Shown here one piece after another: positions 1 through 6,787 of a stretch of DNA of 64,000 bases. Made by a program: the position numbers and the translations under genes. A model generated the notes under the pieces. That model saw nothing but the letters and a program-made list of their open reading frames with translations. It was not told the DNA's origin and made no database searches. This stretch comes from Cyanobacteria bacterium RU_5_0. GTDB taxonomy: Bacteria > Cyanobacteriota > Cyanobacteriia > Elainellales > Elainellaceae. Location: positions 1-64,000 of the forward strand of contig JAAUSF010000008.1 of the NCBI GenBank assembly GCA_012033255.1. Reading direction: 5' to 3'. The first letter of the stretch is position 1, and every line of letters begins with the position of its first letter.

Positions 1-119
1 CTTCTGGGACGTGGCGAAACAGCCGATCGCCTCAACAACGTGCCTTAGCCGATCGCGCGATGGACGTTTCGGAAGGGGCGATCGCCTGCAACCACGAGTG
101 CAAGACCCTTTGCGGAGCC
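1..119. other. Left edge, no gene recognised
   Basis: No convincing reading frame. On the minus strand this lies beyond the first attC-like site, so it would be the leader of the next cassette. It holds two HIP1-like GCGATCGC-type words. A short plus frame ending at a TAG near 46-48 could be the tail of a gene starting outside the window, but it is too short to name. Confidence 0.4.
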
Positions 120-206
120 AGCTAACGTTCGTGGTCAGCGGCGGCAAACAGCCTTTGCCACACCACTAGCGGCTTGCAACAGTCCGCTGCACCACGGTTG
201 TTATGC
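120..206 (-). other. attC-like integron recombination site 1
   Basis: Read on the minus strand it begins with a GCATAAC box (206-200) and ends with a GTTAGCT box (126-120). Two arms, 184-196 and 130-141, are complementary except for one additional base (c190) in the arm next to the gene: CGTGGTGCAGCGG against CGTGGTCAGCGG. An unpaired extra base in that arm is the known hallmark of attC sites. The stop codon of the methyltransferase lies inside the first box, as is common in gene cassettes. The 42-base middle would be the variable terminal structure. Confidence 0.65.
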
Positions 207-887
207 CGCCGCTGACTTCTCCCAAACCATTGAATAACGCCAAAACAGGTGTTTCCTAACTTTTGCTCTCCTTAATGAACTTGTGTAAATTCGTCGTGCT
301 TGCGAAAGGGTGAGGTACTCGTCTGTGCGGAGATGCTCTCTCATCGCTGCTGCGGCTTCAGGTGATTGTTGAATATGGCTATTCTTGAGCGCCTGCAATA
401 GCCAATTTAGAGGAACAGCAATAAAATCGCTTAACTTATCTTGCAAAGTCTCATGTTCTAGCAAATCCAAAATCACCAACCTACCACCGGATTTCAAGGC
501 AGCTTTCAAATTAGGCAACAAGCTTTCAACTGGTAAATGATGAAGTGTAGCGATAGAGACAATCACATCAAATTGTTCGGCTGTTGGGTCCCACTGCGAA
601 ACATCAGCGACTTGAAAATCAATGTTTGAAAACTGTCTTGAACGCTGTTTTGCAACCTCGATCATGTTTGAGGATAAGTCGATTGCAACAACCCTTTCAA
701 CACGCTTAGCCAGAAGACGTGAAAACTCACCTGTTCCACAACCAATGTCAAGCACAGTTTTGCATTGGGCTGGTAACTGTTTGAGTAGGAAGCAGTGATA
801 GTGATTATTGTGATCCCATCCCTCTTGGTCATGTAGAGCAATGCGATCGAAATCATTCCGGATTTTTTGTGTCAGGCTCTCATGCAT
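201..887 (-). CDS. Class I SAM-dependent methyltransferase (cassette-borne)
   Basis: 228 residues. The nucleotide-binding motif DIGCGTGEFS near residues 46-55 and the following acidic VVAIDLS strand identify a small-molecule type class I methyltransferase of the Methyltransf_11/25 kind; IATLHHL sits at the expected motif IV/V position. The substrate cannot be told from the sequence. The N-terminal phrase NDFDRIALHDQEGWDHNNHY matches no named subfamily that I can be sure of. Its TAA stop lies inside attC-like site 1 and attC-like site 2 lies about 150 bases upstream of the start, so the gene forms one integron-type cassette of about 919 bp (126-1044). No promoter is obvious, and its neighbours are unrelated. 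Confidence 0.85.
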   Translation of the reverse strand: MHESLTQKIRNDFDRIALHDQEGWDHNNHYHCFLLKQLPAQCKTVLDIGCGTGEFSRLLAKRVERVVAIDLSSNMIEVAKQRSRQFSNIDFQVADVSQWDPTAEQFDVIVSIATLHHLPVESLLPNLKAALKSGGRLVILDLLEHETLQDKLSDFIAVPLNWLLQALKNSHIQQSPEAAAAMREHLRTDEYLTLSQARRIYTSSLRRAKVRKHLFWRYSMVWEKSAAA

Positions 888-1038
888 ACCAATTCATTGT
901 TCAACAGCACAATACTGAATCTAACTCAACTTCTCTCACCGTTACTCTCGAATCACCACACCACCGATAACCTCAAGGTAACCTAGCCTTGAACACCAAC
1001 AGATAATCTTCAAGAACCGTCTCCACCGAGGACTTGCG

Positions 1039-1124
1039 GCATAACGACCAAGTTGAGCCGCCGCAAATGATTTATCGTTCTCACTAATAACCTCTCGGCG
1101 GTCGGCTCCAACGACTTGTTAGCT
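1039..1124 (-). other. attC-like integron recombination site 2
   Basis: On the minus strand this runs from an AGCTAAC box (1124-1118) to a GTTATGC box (1045-1039). The inner arms pair imperfectly, with GTTGGAGCCG near the gene side against GTTGAGCCG on the other, again one extra base in the gene-proximal arm. Its last box, GTTATGC, is the exact complement of the first box of site 1 (GCATAAC), as expected if the methyltransferase cassette was once a circle with one perfect attC. It lies 29 bases beyond the VapC stop codon. Confidence 0.55.
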
Positions 1125-1153
1125 GGCTGTCGCATACCTTTTGTCAGCATTAG

Positions 1154-1543
1154 CTACCAGCGTTCCAAAGCTAGTCCATCCACATAATCAAAGTCTGTAT
1201 CATCTGTCACCAACACCCAACCATGTTCTAAGCACTGAGCGGCAATCCATACATCATTCATCGGAATTGGTCGCCCCTTGCGCTTCAATGCCAAACGGGT
1301 TCGGGCGTAGGTTGTTGCTGTTTCTCTTTCCAGTGGCATGACTACACATGCCGATATGAATTCCAGATAACGAGGCAAATTTTGTAATGGACGTGTAGAG
1401 TTTTCTGCACCAAACAATAACTCCCCCACTACGACTATCGGTAAGACTATTTCTGGTACTGCCAACACTCTTGCAGTAATCGCTGCGTCTCCATTTAAGA
1501 AACGAACCGCAACAGAATTATCTAGTGCAATCTCACCACTCAT
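1154..1543 (-). CDS. vapC: PIN-domain toxin of VapC type
   Basis: 129 residues, a full-length PIN domain. The acidic residues expected of a VapC ribonuclease are visible: ALDNSV near residue 8, VGELLFGAE near residue 41, and MNDVWIAAQ and VTDDTDF towards the C-terminus. VapC proteins cut RNA, commonly initiator tRNA or rRNA, and are held inactive by a co-expressed antitoxin. Here no intact antitoxin gene lies upstream: only a short in-frame tail (1533-1574) survives before a transposase remnant. It is followed closely by attC-like site 2 and so looks like a gene cassette. Confidence 0.85.
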   Translation of the reverse strand: MSGEIALDNSVAVRFLNGDAAITARVLAVPEIVLPIVVVGELLFGAENSTRPLQNLPRYLEFISACVVMPLERETATTYARTRLALKRKGRPIPMNDVWIAAQCLEHGWVLVTDDTDFDYVDGLALERW

Positions 1544-1574
1544 CTACATGGGAGCATCCCACTTTCGATGAAAC
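1533..1574 (-). pseudogene. Possible antitoxin C-terminal remnant
   Basis: Read on the minus strand, an open frame runs out of the transposase remnant and ends KVGCSHVDEW-stop, the stop overlapping the first codons of the VapC gene (ATGAGTGGTGA). Such a stop/start overlap is typical of antitoxin-toxin pairs. Only about 14 codons are left, so the identity is inferred from position. Confidence 0.3.
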
Positions 1575-1930
1575 AGTCAACTGGCGAGTTGCCCATTGAG
1601 GTAGGCACAGCGCAGACTCAACATCGCATTGACGGAAGCCGTATTCCAGCGAGCACCTGAGATTTGGAGGCGTCGCCCAATCTGTTTGACCGCCGACTCG
1701 ACGGCTCCTGAACCAATGGAGCAGAGTTGCTCGGCTTGGTAGAGCCCATAGTTGACAATGCGAGTTCTATGGGTGCTCAGATACGCTTCAAAGTTACGGG
1801 CTTGCTTGCGCCGACAGTCGGCAAAGAGGGCTTGGGCAGCCGCCACGTCCCCTTGCCATAGCAGTGTTTCCGCCGCTGCTAAGCGCTTGAGCGACCCACC
1901 GACTTTGTAGAGGTTTTCTTTGAGGTGATA

Positions 1931-3256
1931 CCCTTAACGGGTGACAACGTACTTACAAAGGTTGCTGCATCAGGGATAGGGCATAAAACCCTCGCTGAAA
2001 ATAGAGCCATTTATGAGGTTTAAGAGCAATCAGACGAAGCACCCAATCGTGCCACAATTCCATCCCATAGATCCATCGTTGCCCATAGAGTCCAAAACTA
2101 AAGTCACTCTGCCTGGGGGTTTTATCTTTGTGCTCATTGATACGTCCAGCGTAAATGTCTATCCCTAATTTCCTCATCTGTTGTCCGTGCAGGGTAGCCA
2201 AACTATAGGCCATTGCAATTAATAGAACTAACGCTAAAAATCGCGTGTCATTCACCTGGGTGTCCTCTAAGTGATAGCCTGCGGTTTTGCAGTCTTTGAA
2301 CAGTTGCTCGATGCCCCAGCGGCAGCGATAGACTGCCAAGGCTTGGTTCAACGTGGGGAGGTTGGTCAAGATGTACCAGGGTTCTTTTGCCCCGGCGTTG
2401 CGATATTTGCGTTTCCAATAAACAGCTAGATTAAACGGACCGATACCATCGCCTTTATTACACAAAATCCCTTGATAAAATTTGCTCATCCCAGGCTTAA
2501 ATCCCAAATTTTTGAGGACTTGATAGTCCTCCTGTTCTGCCTGCTGAAAATGGCAGTCCTTTTTCTGGCGCAGGGCAAACGATACGCCCCGCCCATCGAG
2601 CCACTCTGCGAGTTTAGGGCTATGGAACTCTCGGTCTCCTAACACCAGAACACGATAATTCTGAAACAGAGGAAGTACCACTTTCAACAGTCGCTTCTGA
2701 GTGGTTAGATCACTGTTTCCTACCGATTCTAAGACCTCCCAATACACGGGCAGCGCATGAGTGCCCCAGACTAAACTCACCATGAACACATTGCGTCCTT
2801 TCCATTGGGTGCGGTCAATCGCAATAATCCAATAGCCATACCTTTGATGCTGAAGTTTACTCAGACGACGACGTTGGTCTCGATTCAAATTTCGTCCCGT
2901 TTGCGCTTGTCGAATCCAATATTTAATCAGCGGAAACCACAAGAGTTTAACGCTCAGTTGAGGCAAAACCAAAAAGCGTTGCAAGTTGCGTTTGCGACTT
3001 TGATATTGAATCGGTTGTGGAAACACACTGGCTAAAACGGAGAGTTTAACCTGACGATGAGCCTGTAGCAATAACAACAGAAGCTGCAACGTCAGATACT
3101 GACTCTCATTCAAATGGGCACGTAGCGTTGTTTGGTAGAATGCAGGGAACATATAATTTTAGGGGAGCCGCTTGAAGGCTCCCTATTTTTTGTCCTTACT
3201 ATTCTCTCAAAGCTTTGTCCCCCATAGCTCAGAGTTACCTTGTCACCCGTTAAGGG
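1931..3256 (-). mobile_element. IS4-family insertion sequence, complete
   Basis: 1326 bp with perfect 17-bp terminal inverted repeats CCCTTAACGGGTGACAA (1931-1947 and 3240-3256), flanked by the 5-bp direct repeat TGATA (1926-1930 and 3257-3261). It carries a single intact transposase gene. The perfect ends, target duplication and intact gene argue for a recent insertion. Confidence 0.9.
1953..3152 (-). CDS. IS4-family transposase
   Basis: 399 residues. The IS4-family signature Y-x2-R-x3-E-x6-K is exact in YRCRWGIEQLFKDCK near residue 278. The other two catalytic aspartates are plausibly in IAIDRTQW (near 113) and VLGDREFHS (near 172). It cuts and rejoins DNA at the inverted repeats that bound this element. 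It is full length, with no frameshift, and so probably active. The start fits an upstream purine-rich stretch inside the element. Confidence 0.92.
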   Translation of the reverse strand: MFPAFYQTTLRAHLNESQYLTLQLLLLLLQAHRQVKLSVLASVFPQPIQYQSRKRNLQRFLVLPQLSVKLLWFPLIKYWIRQAQTGRNLNRDQRRRLSKLQHQRYGYWIIAIDRTQWKGRNVFMVSLVWGTHALPVYWEVLESVGNSDLTTQKRLLKVVLPLFQNYRVLVLGDREFHSPKLAEWLDGRGVSFALRQKKDCHFQQAEQEDYQVLKNLGFKPGMSKFYQGILCNKGDGIGPFNLAVYWKRKYRNAGAKEPWYILTNLPTLNQALAVYRCRWGIEQLFKDCKTAGYHLEDTQVNDTRFLALVLLIAMAYSLATLHGQQMRKLGIDIYAGRINEHKDKTPRQSDFSFGLYGQRWIYGMELWHDWVLRLIALKPHKWLYFQRGFYALSLMQQPL

Positions 3257-3356
3257 TGATACCAATCTAGAATCTCTAAGCGGGTCTCAACGGTGGTGAT
3301 ATCAATTGAATATGAAGCTGCGCCAAACTAACACCCCCTGAAGTCCCCCTTGGTAA

Positions 3357-4519
3357 GGGGCAGGGCTGATTTATTGAAGGAAGGAAAATAGTTGATGAAT
3401 ATCGTGAGCTACTGCTCGAAGGCCTTTGGTAATCGAAGCAAAGCCATTAAGACGAAACAGATTCACAGCAATGGTACGCACAATGGCAAAATTCGTCAGA
3501 GCATGACCCGCACACAACGGTGCTTTATCCTCGCCCAACACGACGTCTTTGACCCAATGTAGATTATTCTCCACCTGCCAGTGGTCTCGAATCCGTTGGG
3601 CGAATTCTGGGGCATCCAGCTTGAAGGAACTCAAATAAAACAGGGTTTCCTCAAATGGCTTGCCAGAACGGGTGCCTCGTCGTTCCACTTGAATGACTCG
3701 TTGTCCCCCTACCCAGGCTGGGTCAATCTTAGCGGGGGGAGCCAGCACTGTAACAGTCCGTTCGACATGACGATCCCGAGTTGGTTCGACTTCCGTTGTC
3801 ACCCTGATTGCTTCAGACTGCTCAAAGTGAAGTTGCACTGCCTTAAATAATTTGCCTTGATGGGCTTTGAGTGTCACCAGATAGTCATTGCCACTTTCAA
3901 TGATTTGCTCAAGTGTGTTTTTGGGTGTGCAGGGCATCCATCGAAAAGCACACCCCGCTCAAGTGCAAGGGGTTCACTAAGGTTTGCACGGTGGCAATCT
4001 CGCTAGTTTGACCATTTCGCATGGCGGCTAATCCCACGACCCCCCCTTGAGTGACACTGAACGCAGAAACGATGTTGACCAAGTCCTGATAGCTTTTGTC
4101 ATACTCAATCACACTGGCTTTAATGCCTTTGCCATCGGTCGCAATTTGCTCAGTGGCAAGGGTGGGAAATGTTTCTACAGCCCAAGCATTGAAAGCAGAA
4201 GCTAAGGCAGCAAAGTCAAGTCGCACCATAATGCGTCGTAGGGTTGAAAACGACGGCAGGCGCTTGTAGGGCAACTCCAGCAATTCAAGGAGCACTCGTT
4301 GATGCCGCTCGCCAAAATCTTCCAGGGCACGGTAGCCCTGACACCCACTCATCGTGCCCATGATCACCAGCAGCAGAATGACCCACAACGGGTAGCGAGG
4401 TTGGGTGCGAAAGTCAGGAATTGGCTTGAGATGGGCGATGAGACTCATGGCAGAACAATGACAATAACCACTATCCTGTCATTGTCATTTTTCTACCGTC
4501 GATAAATCAGCCCTGCCCC
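3357..4519 (-). mobile_element. ISAs1-family insertion sequence with broken transposase
   Basis: Bounded by perfect 18-bp inverted repeats GGGGCAGGGCTGATTTAT (3357-3374 and 4502-4519). The flanks are C-rich/G-rich dispersed repeats (CCCCCTGAAGTCCCCC on the left, GGGGGATTTAGGGGG on the right). No target duplication is evident. Confidence 0.8.
3371..4448 (-). pseudogene. ISAs1-family (H-repeat type) transposase, frameshifted
   Basis: Two frames together make one transposase: residues 1-179 from 4448 to 3909, then a second frame from about 3925 to 3371. The junction falls at a run of five A (plus-strand T, 3918-3922): frame one reads SMDALHTQK then stops shortly after, while the other frame continues NTLEQIIESGNDYLVTLK. 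The ISAs1 hallmarks are present: DFRTQPRYPLW at the start, DGKGIKAS, the DALHTQK segment and HWQVENNLHWVKDV near the end. Two extra bases in the A-run would restore the expected continuous reading. It is probably inactive, unless frameshifting supplies the full protein. Confidence 0.8.
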
Positions 4520-4617
4520 AGCATTGGGGGATTTAGGGGGCAATGCCGGAATGAGGACAATCACAATTCATCCCGCTATTCAGCAACGCCCATCCTGAAC
4601 GGCAAACGTTCGATCGC

Positions 4618-4752
4618 TTACTCAAACCCAAAAACACAAGTAATTGTTTTATCTCCAAGTCTTTTACAGGTGTCAAATCTTGATTGGGCGTAACCAACGA
4701 CGAAAATTACACCAACTACTAGAAACAGTATCAGAACTTGATCAGATTTCAT
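4618..4752 (-). CDS. Possible small membrane peptide
   Basis: A 44-residue frame beginning MKSDQVLILFLV, with one predicted membrane segment (about residues 5-22) and two cysteines in the short tail. The longer frame up to 4884 runs into a G-rich repeat and is not trusted. No ribosome binding site is convincing and I recognise no family. Confidence 0.25.
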   Translation of the reverse strand: MKSDQVLILFLVVGVIFVVGYAQSRFDTCKRLGDKTITCVFGFE

Positions 4753-5080
4753 GGAACAAAGCTGTTTTATCAACAACACTTTAGGACGGAGATAACCCAA
4801 CCATCCTATTCTCTTTAAATACAAATATAGCAATCCCAAATCAATTGTGAAAAAACCCAAAGGGGTTTGGGGACTTCGTCCCAAGGAGGGGGCACTGCCC
4901 CCTCCACCCCCTTCTTACAAATGATTTAGGGCTGCTATATACAGAGCCCGATTCCGGGGAACTTTGAGCTTGGTTCCCCCTAACATTGGAAGACCAGGGA
5001 GACAAATCTGGTAAGAAATAACCCTTTTAGTATCATAGGGTGGGCAATCCCCACTCCAAAATGGGTTTTCGGATAGGCGC
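4753..5080. other. Intergenic, dispersed G/C-rich repeats
   Basis: No trusted gene. It contains a repeat-like stretch around 4855-4917 (CCCAAAGGGGTTTGGGG followed by CCCCCTCCACCCCCT) of the sort scattered in cyanobacterial genomes. It lies between the end of the LuxR-type gene and the small frame above. Confidence 0.4.
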
Positions 5081-6652
5081 TTAGAACATTCTCTTAGAGC
5101 CATTGAGCATAACAGATTGATACATTGCCTGACAGCGAGTTTTGGCATTCAGCTTTGTCAGAACATTGTTGATGTGAAATTTGACTGTGCGCTCACTGAT
5201 ATGAAGACAATTAGCAATATCTCGATCGCGCAAGCCCTCGGCTAACAGGTTCATAATTTCTTGCTCCCGCTCTGACAATATTTGGGACTCTCGCTCTGGT
5301 TGCGCCGTCATCCTCCAACATTCTCCTCGTGTTGCCGCTTCCACGGCTTCTCGCAGTTGGGCAGCATGAACAGACAGGTCGATGATACCGATAGCAGTGG
5401 GAGGTGGAGATTGGGAGGAGTGAGCTAGCCACAAGACGCGATCGCTTGCAGAAGCTTGTGCCAAATCATCAGTCAGCAAGGGGATTTGCGGATCGTTCAG
5501 GCTACACAGTCTCAACTTTGCCAGATGAGCGAGGTGAGTCATTGCCATTTGCAACATCGGTGAACTCAAGTGAATTCGCAGTTGTGTGCCCAAGGTGCCT
5601 TCAGGATAGGGAAGTTGCAATACTAGTTGCACGACTTTTTGATTCGCACCTGTCGAGGTTTGCAGCGTTCCGCCTAAGCTAGTGGCAGCATATAAGAGAT
5701 CACCAAAGACAGACGTTGCCCAATTTCGCAGTTCATTGGGTGGCATGGCGGGCGGAAATACCATCGCTTCTAACAAAATCCGATCGCCTTCATAACTCAA
5801 CCGACACGCAGGACACTCCCATTCTCTCAACACTTCAGCCGTTCTCAGGAGGATACAGGTGAGTGAGGCGGTCAGCGATCGTTCCGTTCCAACTAGGGTG
5901 AGGCGCGTATGATGCAGAATTCCGGCTAACTGCTCTGACAGGGGAATAATGCCTGGATACGAGGGAGTCTGCCAGGATTGTCGTTCTTGCTGATAGTGAA
6001 GGGCATGCTCTAGAGCAATTGTGACAGTCATGCACAGCCCTTGTAACACCTCCAAAAATTCAGGAGAAAGGGGATGATAGCTGAACACAGCCAACACACC
6101 AACAACCTGATTGTTTGTCATTAGAGGATAACCTGCAAATCCGGTGATATGCTGCTCGATCGCCCAATCTCGATCTTTGACCCACGGTTCATCTGCCAGA
6201 TTATTACTCAAAAAAGGAATGCGATTTTGGGCAATTTTGCCAACTTTGAATGCGCCAACTGCAACTCTGGCAAACGAGCCATTGGTATGGGTGTATAGCC
6301 CTGAAGAGGCAACCAAGCGCAACGACATTCGATCCGATTCAACTATCCAAATGCGGGCAAACGCACAATCAAATTTTTCCACTAAACCATCTGTCGTCTG
6401 TTTGGCGATCGCGTCCGGTTCTAAGCAACCACCAAAGCTCTGCACAACCTCGCTCACTCGCTGCAAATCAACAAGTAACCGCATTGAATCTAGGAATTCG
6501 GTAGATGATTCCGAGTGCATGAGCTTCGCTGACAACGCTAAGGAATGGAGATTAAATAAATCAATAATAACGTAGCGACTTTCTCCAATGGAGGTGGGAA
6601 TTGGGAATTGGGAATCAAACTGGAGAGCCTGAATAGAGGCAGCATCACCCAT
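5081..6652 (-). CDS. GAF-domain LuxR-type transcription regulator
   Basis: 523 residues. A GAF-like domain occupies about residues 65-220 (PDAIAKQTTDGLVEKFDCAF, then HITGFAGYPL and VVGVLAVFS). The C-terminus is a LuxR/GerE helix-turn-helix: LSEREQEIMNLLAEGLRDRD, then ISERTVKFHINNVLTKLNAK. GAF domains bind small ligands or chromophores, so this probably senses a metabolite, light or redox signal and binds DNA through its tail; no conserved bilin cysteine can be assigned. It is transcribed alone. The gene across the 135-bp divergent gap is a DNA methyltransferase. The ATG at 6652 has a weak ribosome site, and a later start cannot be ruled out. Confidence 0.85.
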   Translation of the reverse strand: MGDAASIQALQFDSQFPIPTSIGESRYVIIDLFNLHSLALSAKLMHSESSTEFLDSMRLLVDLQRVSEVVQSFGGCLEPDAIAKQTTDGLVEKFDCAFARIWIVESDRMSLRLVASSGLYTHTNGSFARVAVGAFKVGKIAQNRIPFLSNNLADEPWVKDRDWAIEQHITGFAGYPLMTNNQVVGVLAVFSYHPLSPEFLEVLQGLCMTVTIALEHALHYQQERQSWQTPSYPGIIPLSEQLAGILHHTRLTLVGTERSLTASLTCILLRTAEVLREWECPACRLSYEGDRILLEAMVFPPAMPPNELRNWATSVFGDLLYAATSLGGTLQTSTGANQKVVQLVLQLPYPEGTLGTQLRIHLSSPMLQMAMTHLAHLAKLRLCSLNDPQIPLLTDDLAQASASDRVLWLAHSSQSPPPTAIGIIDLSVHAAQLREAVEAATRGECWRMTAQPERESQILSEREQEIMNLLAEGLRDRDIANCLHISERTVKFHINNVLTKLNAKTRCQAMYQSVMLNGSKRMF

Positions 6653-6787
6653 TTTTCAAAATTATGCAAAATAGAGGCACATTAGCTTATTGTTTCAGAA
6701 AGGACTCCTGCTTCATTTAGTCTGAGGGATATGACGTGAGCGCTGCAAATTTGATTCTGAACCTTTGCTCTACTCTGGTTTATCCTA

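Larger units (their letters stand above)
1577..3300 (-). pseudogene. ISKra4-like transposase remnant, split by an IS4 element
   Basis: The C-terminal part of a transposase is in two pieces, 1577-1930 and 3262-3300 (minus strand). Removing the inserted element and one copy of its target duplication restores one frame: ITTVETRLEILDWYHLKENL then YKVGGSLKRL and on to SIGSGAVESAVKQIGRR. DWYHL and IGSGxVES are typical of ISKra4-family transposases. The N-terminal two thirds are missing beyond about 3300. The remnant ends just where the antitoxin tail starts, so this older insertion may have cut the toxin-antitoxin operon. Confidence 0.65.

Noticed and set aside
1141-1341. 66-codon plus frame over the VapC gene
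   Set aside because: Shadow of the PIN-domain gene on the opposite strand.
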